A DNA stretch of 12,203 nt from an uncultured Oscillospiraceae bacterium (GTDB lineage: Bacteria > Bacillota > Clostridia > Oscillospirales > Acutalibacteraceae), in the NCBI GenBank assembly GCA_902461995.1, contig CABQAA010000030.1:1-12203 (forward strand), given 5' to 3'. A model generated the notes under the pieces. That model worked only from the letters and a program-made list of their open reading frames with translations, did no database searches and was not told the DNA's origin. Shown here in pieces: positions 6,307-12,203 of the stretch (within the stretch, counting starts at the first letter, position 1; each line of letters opens with the position of its first letter). Position numbers and translations under genes: made by a program.

Positions 6307-8013
6307 ATGCTGGCCCTGCTGGCATCGGCCGCTGTTCTGTGGGCCGCCGGAGGCTGCCGGCCGAATAAAAACCCGGCGAACGGTTCCCCGGATGACTCCC
6401 TTCCGGGAGAATCCCGGACGGAAAACACCCCGGGCGGGGCTCCGTCGGAGGGAAGCCTCCCCGGCGATTCCTCACCGGAAAGCCGTCCGCCCGAAGGCAG
6501 CGATCCCAGCACGGTTTCTCCCGGCGGGTCCTCTTCGGGAGATTCGACCTCCGGGGGAACTCCGCCGGACACTCCCGCGCCGAGTACCCCTTCGTCGGAT
6601 CCTCCCTCCTCCCAAATCACGCTGGAGGTCCTCAACAACGGCATTGAGACCGGTGGGACGGTCCTGCGGGCCAAGACGGATATCCGGCACCAGACGGTGG
6701 AGAGCTTCGGGGTCTCAGGCGCCTGGTGGTCCACCGGAATCGGGGACCGGGCCTCCATGGATGAGATCCTTCCTCTGCTCTTCACCGACCGGGGAATTGC
6801 CCTGAACACCTATCGCCATAACATCGGCGGCGGTCGGGAGAGCGGCCCTCTGAACGACAGCGGCACCGCCCCGGATTCCTGGCGCGCGGTCCCCTGCCCT
6901 CTGGCCGCGGACGGCCGAATCGATATCACAGCGGACACGAATGGCTGGACGGTGCTGCAAAAGATCATGGCCCTGGGCACGGTGGACAACGTCGTTCTGT
7001 TCATGAACAGCCCGCCGTCCGGGATGACGGTGAACGGCAAAACCTATAACCCCGCCTCGGGCAGCAACCTGCGGCCCGCGTGCTATAACCAGTATGCGGT
7101 TTTCTGTGCCGACGTGGCCGAGGCTTATGGCAAGGCCGGGATCCCGGTCAAATACATCAGCCCGATCAACGAGCCCCAGTGGCAGTGGAGTGACGGCTGG
7201 CAGGAAGGCTGTCATTATACGACCGAGGAGGCTCTGCGCCTGACCCGGCTGGTCGTGGCCGAGCTGAACAGGCGGAAGCTGCCGGTTAAGGTCAGCGTCA
7301 ACGAATCCGCGGAATACCGGAGCAGCAGCTACACCTACCAGTTCTACGAATCCCTGCTGTCGGATAATACGCTCTACCCCTACATTGACCATTTCGCGGT
7401 CCATGGATATTCCGCGGACGCGCCGATCCGTTCCGATCTGTTTGCCTGGACCCGTTCCGCCGCCGGCCGGCTTGGAAAAACGGCCCTGCCGATGTATCAG
7501 TCGGAATACGCGGCCTGGAAGGCGGATACGAACCTGTCGGCCGCCGAACGTCTGACGATGACGGCCCGGGCCCTGCACGAGGATCTGACCCTGCTGAATG
7601 TACCTTCCTGGGACTATTTCGCGGCGGTTGCCCGGGGCTCCGACGCCCTGATTGTGGTCAACGACAACCGGCCGGAATATTACGCTCTCACCCGGCATTT
7701 CTGGGTGATCGGGAACTATTCCAAATTCATCAAGGGCTATACCCGGGTGGAAGTGGAGGGAACCGGTCTGCCGGAGGGCGTCATGGGTTCGGCCTATCTC
7801 GCCCCGGACGGCAAAAAGCTGGTCTTTGTTGCCGTCAACGATACGGCTGCGGACAAAACCGTAACTCTGGCGGGAATCCCGGCGGGCAGTCGGGGAGAGG
7901 TGTACGAGACCTCCATGCAGCGCACCTGCGAGACTGCCAAAGGGGTCATGCTGGCGGATAACGGGTATGTGCTGCCCGCTCAGTCGGTGACAACCTTTGT
8001 TTTTCCGTTGTAA
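6307..8013 (+). CDS. GH30-type glycoside hydrolase, predicted lipoprotein with long Pro/Ser/Gly linker
   Basis: Third GH30 paralog, 568 aa from the ATG at 6307. A hydrophobic N-terminus (LALLASAAVLWAAGGC) gives a plausible but non-ideal lipobox, AGGC, with Cys17. From this ATG the signal lacks basic residues; the in-frame codons just upstream encode TYKR, so the true start may lie further upstream. Residues 18-103 are a low-complexity Pro/Ser/Gly/Asp/Glu linker that could hold the enzyme away from the membrane, through the wall. Catalytic motifs follow: SFGVSGAWWSTGIGD (133-147), YRHNIGGG (169-176), NSPPSGMTVNG (234-244), SPINEPQWQW (285-294) with acid/base Glu289, and YQSEYA (397-402) with nucleophile Glu400. 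The beta-sandwich tail ends in LPAQSVTTFVF. It differs from its paralogs around the active site (QWQW for QSQW, QSEY for QTEW/QTEF), so specificity may differ. Substrate unknown. Confidence 0.83.
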   Translation: MLALLASAAVLWAAGGCRPNKNPANGSPDDSLPGESRTENTPGGAPSEGSLPGDSSPESRPPEGSDPSTVSPGGSSSGDSTSGGTPPDTPAPSTPSSDPPSSQITLEVLNNGIETGGTVLRAKTDIRHQTVESFGVSGAWWSTGIGDRASMDEILPLLFTDRGIALNTYRHNIGGGRESGPLNDSGTAPDSWRAVPCPLAADGRIDITADTNGWTVLQKIMALGTVDNVVLFMNSPPSGMTVNGKTYNPASGSNLRPACYNQYAVFCADVAEAYGKAGIPVKYISPINEPQWQWSDGWQEGCHYTTEEALRLTRLVVAELNRRKLPVKVSVNESAEYRSSSYTYQFYESLLSDNTLYPYIDHFAVHGYSADAPIRSDLFAWTRSAAGRLGKTALPMYQSEYAAWKADTNLSAAERLTMTARALHEDLTLLNVPSWDYFAAVARGSDALIVVNDNRPEYYALTRHFWVIGNYSKFIKGYTRVEVEGTGLPEGVMGSAYLAPDGKKLVFVAVNDTAADKTVTLAGIPAGSRGEVYETSMQRTCETAKGVMLADNGYVLPAQSVTTFVFPL

Positions 8014-8015
8014 GT

Positions 8016-8038
8016 AGCCTTTGAAAAGGCTTTGATTT
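8016..8038 (+). terminator. Weak possible terminator after GH30 gene 3
   Basis: AGCCTT (8016-8021) pairs with AAGGCT (8026-8031) around a TGAA loop and is followed by TTGATTT. The stem is short (6 bp, half of it A-T) and the T-tract is broken by GA. Partial termination that lowers expression of the downstream genes is more likely than a full stop. Confidence 0.35.
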
Positions 8039-8156
8039 GGAAACGGGAGGTGTTGTTCAAGGCGATGGACCGAACCGGTGGGTGCCGGAGGAAAGAGAGC
8101 CGCCTGCGCGCGGCTGATTTGTGGGCTACTTTGTGTGGATCCCAATCTGATGAAAT

Positions 8157-8162
8157 GAGGTG
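8157..8162 (+). promoter_or_regulatory. Ribosome binding site that fixes the start of surface protein 1
   Basis: GAGGTG lies 7 bases before the ATG at 8170, the start of a textbook signal peptide. This is preferred to the in-frame TTG at 8032 and the ATG at 8065. Confidence 0.65.
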
Positions 8163-8169
8163 TCAAACA

Positions 8170-9738
8170 ATGAAAAAAGGATTGTCTCTGATCTTAATGG
8201 CGGCGCTTCTGACGGTCATGCTGATGGTGGGGGGTCTGTCTGCCCTGGCGGCCGGAGAAGCCAAACCGGAGGATGCCAAATCGGTGCTGGATATCTCCTA
8301 TCTGCCCAAGGACCAAGCTCTCAACGCTTCCACCGGCGCCGCGGTGTATCAGGATCAGGCGTTTGACGACAGCAAACTCAAGCTGTCCTGTGTCACCGCA
8401 GACGGAAAGGACTGGCTCAAATATGAGTACGGCGGCTGGTTTAACGGCCTGCTCGTGGATCTGAGCACGGCGAAAGGACAGACCCCCGCCAAAGGCGTCA
8501 CCGATTGGACCGGCGCCACCATGGTCTGGTTTTATGTGGATGCCGAAAACGGTGCCACGCTGGATCTGCAGCTGCGGGCGGTCAAAGGCGAGGACACCGG
8601 GTTTTTCAGCAGTAAGAACGCGGACGTGAAATACTATTATCAGGACGATCATGGCCTTGTTCCCGTCACTCTCGCCGACGATACCAACGACTGGGGCCAT
8701 ATTTCTCTGGCCGAGGGCTATGAAGGCTGGGTCGGCGTGGAGCTGGCGAATTTCGGCTGCGGCTCCGGCCATCTGGCCGATCAGAACCTCAGCAGCTATC
8801 TGGGCCAGGTTACAGGTGTTGGCTTCTATGCGGAGAAGGGCTGTTTGGTGCGCGATATCCGGGTGACCGGGGTGGCCAAGGGCCTGGAAGACCTGAACAA
8901 GCCGGTCGTCCCCGCCGATGTGTCGCCGGAAGACGCCAAACCAGTGGCGGATTTCTCCTATCTGCCTGAAAACCGGGCTTTGAAGTTGGAGGACGGTATC
9001 GGCGGCCTGGACGATTCGGCGGTCACGTCGAACGACCTGGCGGTATCCATGAGCAAGGCGGACGGCAAAGCTTGGCTGAACTACGAGCGGAACAACACCA
9101 ACTGGAATGCCGGCATCTACGTGGATTTGCTCAACGCCGCATCCAAGGGCAAGGCTGTCACCGACTGGACCGGCGCGGAGACCCTCTGGTTTTATGCGCG
9201 GACCGAGGAGGTTACCTATATCAACATCGTCGCGGCGGTGGACAACGAATACTCCGGAGAGGTACAGGGCTATTTCCACAGCGAGGCGGCCGGCCTCACA
9301 TACTACGTAGAGGAAGACGGCGCGTTTGTGGAAAAGAGCACGAGCGAGGACACCTGGAAGCATATCCTTCTTCCCGCCGATTATGAGGGCTGGGTAGGCT
9401 TTGATCTGTCCCAGATGGTCTGCCGCTCCGGACATCTGGCGGAGCAGGGTTTCGCGGCCCACCTGGGCGATATTTACGGCATCGGCTTCTATATGGAAGG
9501 CGGTCCCCTCTCGGCGACCGATTTCCGTGCCGACGGGATTGTACGGGGCCTTGAAGAGGGTCAGGGCGGCACTTCCAGCGCCGGCTCCGGCAGCAACGAA
9601 ACTGGCAGCACCGGTTCCAACGGCGGCTCCGGCGCTCCCCAAACGGGCGTTCCCTTTGCCCTGCTTCCGGCGGCGCTGGTTCTGGTGGCGGGTACCGGTC
9701 TGGTGTTCCTGCGCAAATCCAAGGTGAGCGCCCGCTGA
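8170..9738 (+). CDS. Secreted cell-surface protein with two repeat domains and a PQTG sorting-like signal
   Basis: 522 aa. The signal peptide spans residues 1-28 (MKKGLS, then a hydrophobic core, then SALAA before GEA). Two homologous domains follow, at about 33-242 and 253-463. Each begins with PEDAK, then SYLP, has TDWTGA followed by WFY near its middle, a YEGWVG motif, and ends with GxGFY before a final strand. After them come a Ser/Gly/Thr linker (464-488), the pentapeptide APQTG (489-493), a hydrophobic segment (495-514) and a basic tail (RKSKVSAR). That C-terminus resembles the variant LPxTG signals used by clostridial sortases. The domains have no catalytic motif I recognise. Strand-rich sequence with conserved Trp and Tyr suggests a jelly-roll carbohydrate-binding module, consistent with the GH30 and esterase neighbours. 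This is inference; a named family cannot be given. The paralogous gene downstream carries one more copy. Confidence 0.72.
   Translation: MKKGLSLILMAALLTVMLMVGGLSALAAGEAKPEDAKSVLDISYLPKDQALNASTGAAVYQDQAFDDSKLKLSCVTADGKDWLKYEYGGWFNGLLVDLSTAKGQTPAKGVTDWTGATMVWFYVDAENGATLDLQLRAVKGEDTGFFSSKNADVKYYYQDDHGLVPVTLADDTNDWGHISLAEGYEGWVGVELANFGCGSGHLADQNLSSYLGQVTGVGFYAEKGCLVRDIRVTGVAKGLEDLNKPVVPADVSPEDAKPVADFSYLPENRALKLEDGIGGLDDSAVTSNDLAVSMSKADGKAWLNYERNNTNWNAGIYVDLLNAASKGKAVTDWTGAETLWFYARTEEVTYINIVAAVDNEYSGEVQGYFHSEAAGLTYYVEEDGAFVEKSTSEDTWKHILLPADYEGWVGFDLSQMVCRSGHLAEQGFAAHLGDIYGIGFYMEGGPLSATDFRADGIVRGLEEGQGGTSSAGSGSNETGSTGSNGGSGAPQTGVPFALLPAALVLVAGTGLVFLRKSKVSAR
8266..8895 (+). repeat. Surface-protein repeat domain, copy 1
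   Basis: Encodes residues 33-242 of surface protein 1. This is the most divergent of the three copies. It keeps SYLP, TDWTGA, WFY, YEGWVG, SGHLA and GVGFY, but has GGWFNGLLVDL where copies 2 and 3 have NNxNWNxGIYxDL. Confidence 0.7.
8926..9558 (+). repeat. Surface-protein repeat domain, copy 2
   Basis: Encodes residues 253-463 of surface protein 1. About two thirds of its residues are identical by eye to copy 3 over the ~117 residues from AVTDWTG to the end of the GFYMEGG motif. It shares GAFVEKST and EDTWKH with copy 3, features absent from copy 1. Confidence 0.75.
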
Positions 9739-9751
9739 AGCGGGCCCGCTC
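9726..9751 (+). other. Strong hairpin spanning the stop codon of surface protein 1
   Basis: GAGCG-CCCGC (9726-9735) pairs with GCGGG (9740-9744) and CGCTC (9747-9751). This gives a 10-bp GC-rich stem with a TGAA loop and a 2-base bulge. The stop codon TGA (9736-9738) sits in the loop. No T-run follows, so it is not a standard intrinsic terminator; it could protect the upstream mRNA end or weaken read-through to the next gene. Confidence 0.5.
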
Positions 9752-9792
9752 CGGTCCATTCGCGATAAAAAGGACCTATATCAAACAGATTT

Positions 9793-9798
9793 GGGGTG
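9793..9798 (+). promoter_or_regulatory. Ribosome binding site that fixes the start of surface protein 2
   Basis: GGGGTG lies 6 bases before the ATG at 9805. The in-frame GTG at 9796 is inside this site and so is an unlikely start. Confidence 0.6.
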
Positions 9799-9804
9799 TT
9801 GTCA

Positions 9805-10902
9805 ATGAAAAAAGCATTTCGATTCGGTGCCGTTTTGTCGGCGCTGATTATGATGGTATCCGTGCTGGCCCCTGCCTCCCTGGCCGCCGATGACAAGCCG
9901 GGAACCGCCACTCCGGTGGTCGATTTCACCTATCTGCCGGAGGGGCAGACCCTCACACTGGCGAACGATCTCGGCGGTGTTTTGGGTACCCAGATGGTCA
10001 CTTCCAAGGACCTGGTGGTGTCCAAGGTCAAGGAGGGCGGCCAGGAATGGCTGCTCTATCACCGGAACAACAACAACTGGAACGGCGGCATCTATTTGGA
10101 TCTGATCCGTGCCAAGGCAAAAAAGAAGGCTGTCACCAACTGGACCGGTGCGACCACCATCTGGTTCTATGCCAAAACCAAAGGGGAGACCTATCTCAAC
10201 GTGGCCCTGGCGACCGATAACGAGGAATCCGGCCAAGTCCAGGGCTACTTTGATACCGAGGCCGTCGGAGTCAAGTACCTCATCCAGGAAAACGGCGCGT
10301 TTGTGGAGAAAAGCACAACCGAGGACACCTGGAAGCATATGTTACTCCCCTCGGACTACGAGGGATGGGTGGGCCTGGACCTTTCCCAGATGAACTGCCG
10401 CTCCAATCATTTGAAAAACAAGAGTATTGCTGCCCATCTCGGCGATATCTTTGGTGTGGGCTTCTACGTGGAAGGTGCGGATATCTACATCCGGGACATC
10501 CGTGTCTCGGGCGTGACGGCCAAGATCGGGGAGGCGGACCCCACTACGGCGGCACCCACGGATCCGACCACCACGGCAGCACAGACTCCTGATTCGACCA
10601 CCACGGCCGATAGCGCGGGCACATCGTCCGGCGGATCCTCTGAAGCCTCCGCCTCTGGCATGACCGACGGTACAGCCGATGCGAACGTTACGACCGTGCC
10701 CAGGGCCTCATCCGAGAATTCGAACGGGACAGGCGGTGAAGAGGAAACGGGCGGTCTGCCGGTGGCGCTCATCGTCCTGCTCTGTGTGCTGGGGGCAGGT
10801 GCCGTTGCGGTCGGTGTGGTTTTCCTGGTTAAGTGGCTCAGAAGCAGAACACCGCGGGACGGCGGGCCTGGCAACGGTCCGGACGGCGGTGCGGATCAAT
10901 AA
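9805..10902 (+). CDS. Secreted membrane-anchored protein with one repeat domain and Thr/Ser-rich stalk
   Basis: 365 aa. The signal peptide is at residues 1-28 (MKKAFRFG, a hydrophobic core, then ASLAA before DDK). One copy of the domain found twice in the preceding protein lies at about 37-237. It has FTYLPEG, RNNNNWNGGIYLDL, TNWTGA, WFYAK, GAFVEKSTTEDTWKH, YEGWVG, GVGFYVEG and IRDIRVSG. A stalk rich in Thr, Ser and Ala follows (about 243-315), with DPTT/DSTTT-like steps, then one membrane segment (318-342) and a basic but Gly/Asp/Pro-rich tail of about 20 residues. A TG pair (EEETGG) stands where a sortase motif would be, but there is no clear LPxTG and the tail is long, so a plain membrane anchor is more likely than wall attachment. 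It is clearly a duplicate of the upstream gene, as both leaders and both ATGAAAAAAG starts look alike. Carbohydrate binding is a guess from context. Confidence 0.72.
   Translation: MKKAFRFGAVLSALIMMVSVLAPASLAADDKPGTATPVVDFTYLPEGQTLTLANDLGGVLGTQMVTSKDLVVSKVKEGGQEWLLYHRNNNNWNGGIYLDLIRAKAKKKAVTNWTGATTIWFYAKTKGETYLNVALATDNEESGQVQGYFDTEAVGVKYLIQENGAFVEKSTTEDTWKHMLLPSDYEGWVGLDLSQMNCRSNHLKNKSIAAHLGDIFGVGFYVEGADIYIRDIRVSGVTAKIGEADPTTAAPTDPTTTAAQTPDSTTTADSAGTSSGGSSEASASGMTDGTADANVTTVPRASSENSNGTGGEEETGGLPVALIVLLCVLGAGAVAVGVVFLVKWLRSRTPRDGGPGNGPDGGADQ
9913..10515 (+). repeat. Surface-protein repeat domain, copy 3
   Basis: Encodes residues 37-237 of surface protein 2. It is closest to copy 2 of the preceding gene, which implies that the domain duplicated between genes and not only within one gene. 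Confidence 0.75.
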
Positions 10903-10914
10903 GGGATGGTGGGT

Positions 10915-12203
10915 ATGAAGCGTATCCTGGCCCTGATAACGGTGGTGTTTCTCATGGCAGCTTCCTTTTCTCTGTCGGTCGGAGCCGATGCCGGATTGAG
11001 CTTTGCTTCTATCTTCGGAGACGGGATGGTTTTGCAGCAAAATCGTCCAGTGCAGGTTTTCGGCTTCGGCCGGGAAGGCGATTTGATCACGCTGACACTC
11101 AAAAAAGGCAATCAAGTCGTGACAAGCCAAACGGCCGCCGTCAGCGGCGGCCGTTGGAACGCGGTGCTGCCCGCCCAGAGCGGTTCGTTCGACGCATACA
11201 GCCTGGAGGCCAAGAGCGGCAGTGAGGTCCGGACGCTGGAAAACCTGGTGTTCGGCGAGGTCTGGGTGGCGGGCGGACAGTCGAACATGGAATGGACCCT
11301 GGCCAAAGCCGCCGAAGCGGCGGACTGGGCGAAAAAGGCCCATACCGGAAAGGTGCGGTTTTTTGTCTCTCTCGATTCCGGAAGCAGCGCTCCCCAGGAC
11401 GATGTGGCCGGATACTGGATCACCGCCGTCAGTTGGGAGGCCGCGCAGCTCTGCTCGGCCATCGGGTACATGTTCGGGTATACCCTCAGCGATACGCTGG
11501 GGGTGCCGGTCGGCATTGTGAACACGGCCCAAGGGGCGACGAGGCTGCCTACCTGGATCGGGCAGGAGTCGATCGCATCCCATCCCGATTTTTCCACTCT
11601 GATCACCACCCGGATCACCCCAAAAGCCGACGACGGTACCTGGGATTCCTGGAGCATGTTTTATAATTCCCGCATCTCGCCCATGCGCGGCTATCAGGCG
11701 GCGGGGATCCTCTGGTACCAGGGGGAAGCCGAGATTGAGCGGGGAAACCTGGAGGTGTTGCGCCAGGGGATTCCCCTGTTGGTGGAGGACTGGAGTGCCG
11801 TTTTCGGGGATGGGGAGACCCTCCTGCCCTTTCTGTCGGTCCAGGTCGCCTCATTTGGCTACCGGAACGACTACCTCCAGGGGACCGGATATACCGGGGG
11901 CATCAACGGTACGGCCGTGCCGAACGGCAACTTCCTCATGAATCAAGGGGTCGAGGAGATCAATCGGTCTTACGGCAAAGCCCTCTCCATCCCGATTTAC
12001 GATGTCGAAGTCAGCCTCAGCGAGATCCATCCGCCCCATAAGGAGCCGGTCGCTGCCAAGCTGCTGGATGCCTCGCTCGGCTTGGTCTACGGGAAAAAGG
12101 AGCTGTACAGCGGCCCTCGGCCGATTTCGGCCACCTTCGACGGAAAAACCGTCGAGGTGGTGTTCGCTAACGCGGGAGACGGGCTGAAGCTCGCCGAGGG
12201 GGA
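10915..12203 (+). CDS. Sialate O-acetylesterase-type (SASA family) carbohydrate esterase, 3' end outside window
   Basis: 429 residues are visible and the frame is open at the window end; family members usually have 480-650. The enzyme would remove O-acetyl groups from sugars. A signal peptide is at 1-24 (MKRILALITVVFLMAASFSL, then SVGA). Family marks in order: FASIFGDGMVLQQNRPVQVFG (29-49), GEVWVAGGQSNMEW (114-127) with the probable nucleophile Ser123, AQGATRLPTWI (205-215) where GGTxIExW is usual, GILWYQGEAE (264-273), and EIHPPHK (370-376) with the probable catalytic His372. Start choice: AAGGG (10901-10905) is 9 bases before the ATG at 10915. The in-frame ATG at 10906 directly abuts that site. 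Only 12 bases separate it from the previous gene, so it is in the same operon. Despite the family name, many such enzymes act on plant polysaccharides, so a sialic acid substrate is not implied. Confidence 0.85.
   Translation, partial: MKRILALITVVFLMAASFSLSVGADAGLSFASIFGDGMVLQQNRPVQVFGFGREGDLITLTLKKGNQVVTSQTAAVSGGRWNAVLPAQSGSFDAYSLEAKSGSEVRTLENLVFGEVWVAGGQSNMEWTLAKAAEAADWAKKAHTGKVRFFVSLDSGSSAPQDDVAGYWITAVSWEAAQLCSAIGYMFGYTLSDTLGVPVGIVNTAQGATRLPTWIGQESIASHPDFSTLITTRITPKADDGTWDSWSMFYNSRISPMRGYQAAGILWYQGEAEIERGNLEVLRQGIPLLVEDWSAVFGDGETLLPFLSVQVASFGYRNDYLQGTGYTGGINGTAVPNGNFLMNQGVEEINRSYGKALSIPIYDVEVSLSEIHPPHKEPVAAKLLDASLGLVYGKKELYSGPRPISATFDGKTVEVVFANAGDGLKLAEG

Larger units (their letters stand above)
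3288..8013 (+). repeat. Tandem array of three GH30 paralogs
   Basis: Three consecutive genes encode the same catalytic and C-terminal domains and differ in their N-termini. A 27-base stretch encoding AWWSTGIGD is identical in all three (3387-3413, 4948-4974, 6721-6747). The ends encoding LPAQSVTTFVF are also almost identical in DNA. The array arose by gene duplication, with later change in export signal and linker. Confidence 0.85.
8014..8169 (+). other. Intergenic leader before the surface protein genes
   Basis: This is the longest gap in the window (156 bases). Besides the weak terminator it holds a hairpin AGCCGC (8098-8103) / GCGGCT (8110-8115) with a 6-base loop. The frame of the downstream gene stays open through part of it, with a possible SD GGGAGGTG (8045-8052) and an ATG at 8065. 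However, the 35 extra residues would precede a perfect signal peptide, so I treat it as an untranslated leader. I found no convincing -35/-10 pair and recognise no riboswitch class. It is the most likely place for an internal promoter, if there is one. Confidence 0.35.

Noticed and set aside
8041..8150. Riboswitch or structured RNA in the longest gap
   Set aside because: The only clear pairing is a 6-bp stem; I could not match it to cyclic-di-GMP, T-box or other riboswitch consensus sequences.
8032..8169. N-terminal extension of surface protein 1 from TTG 8032 or ATG 8065
   Set aside because: It would put 35-46 charged residues before a textbook signal peptide, and GAGGTG at 8157-8162 supports the ATG at 8170.
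8194..9759. Minus-strand open frame of 521 codons opposite surface protein 1
   Set aside because: The sense strand has a signal peptide, repeats and a sorting signal; the antisense product has none of these and no matching ribosome binding site was seen.
10544..10620. Thr-codon-rich repeats as a CRISPR or DNA repeat array
   Set aside because: The repeated ACC/ACG/GAT units are in frame and encode the low-complexity stalk of surface protein 2; there are no spacers of fixed length.
1..12203. Signs of insertion sequences, phage genes, tRNA or rRNA
   Set aside because: No transposase or integrase motif, no terminal inverted repeats and no RNA gene signature were found; the genes form one compact co-directional block.

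Overview
The window looks like one co-directional carbohydrate-use operon, all on the + strand, from a GC-rich Gram-positive bacterium, most likely a gut-type member of the Clostridia. This rests on strong AGGAGG-type ribosome binding sites, two lipoprotein signal peptides, a cell-surface protein ending in a PQTG/membrane/basic-tail sorting signal, and ABC permeases with no dedicated ATPase beside them. The taxonomic guess is an inference. No RNA gene, CRISPR array, insertion sequence or phage gene was seen.

Layout. 3-1217: C-terminal part of a large protein that resembles the DUF5696 proteins found next to sugar ABC transporters; its 5' end lies outside the window. 1291-2244 and 2244-3260: the two permeases of a carbohydrate ABC importer, overlapping by one base. 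3288-4682, 4750-6246 and 6307-8013: three tandem paralogous GH30-type glycoside hydrolases, one without any export signal and two predicted lipoproteins, the last on a spacer of about 90 residues. 8014-8169: the longest gap, with two small hairpins. 8170-9738 and 9805-10902: two secreted, surface-anchored proteins built from three copies of one ~200-residue domain that I cannot name with confidence. 10915 to the window end: a secreted sialate O-acetylesterase (SASA)-type carbohydrate esterase, cut off by the window.

How the parts may work together (inference). The anchored repeat-domain proteins would hold a polysaccharide at the cell surface. The esterase would remove O-acetyl groups, and the two lipoprotein GH30 enzymes would cut the chain at the membrane and further out. 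The ABC permeases, with a solute-binding protein and ATPase encoded elsewhere, would import oligosaccharides, and the cytoplasmic GH30 would finish them. The substrate is not visible in the sequence; the family motifs are closest to those I know from beta-1,6-linked galactan or glucan hydrolases. The most novel elements are the surface repeat-domain family and the GH30 triplication with different cellular locations.
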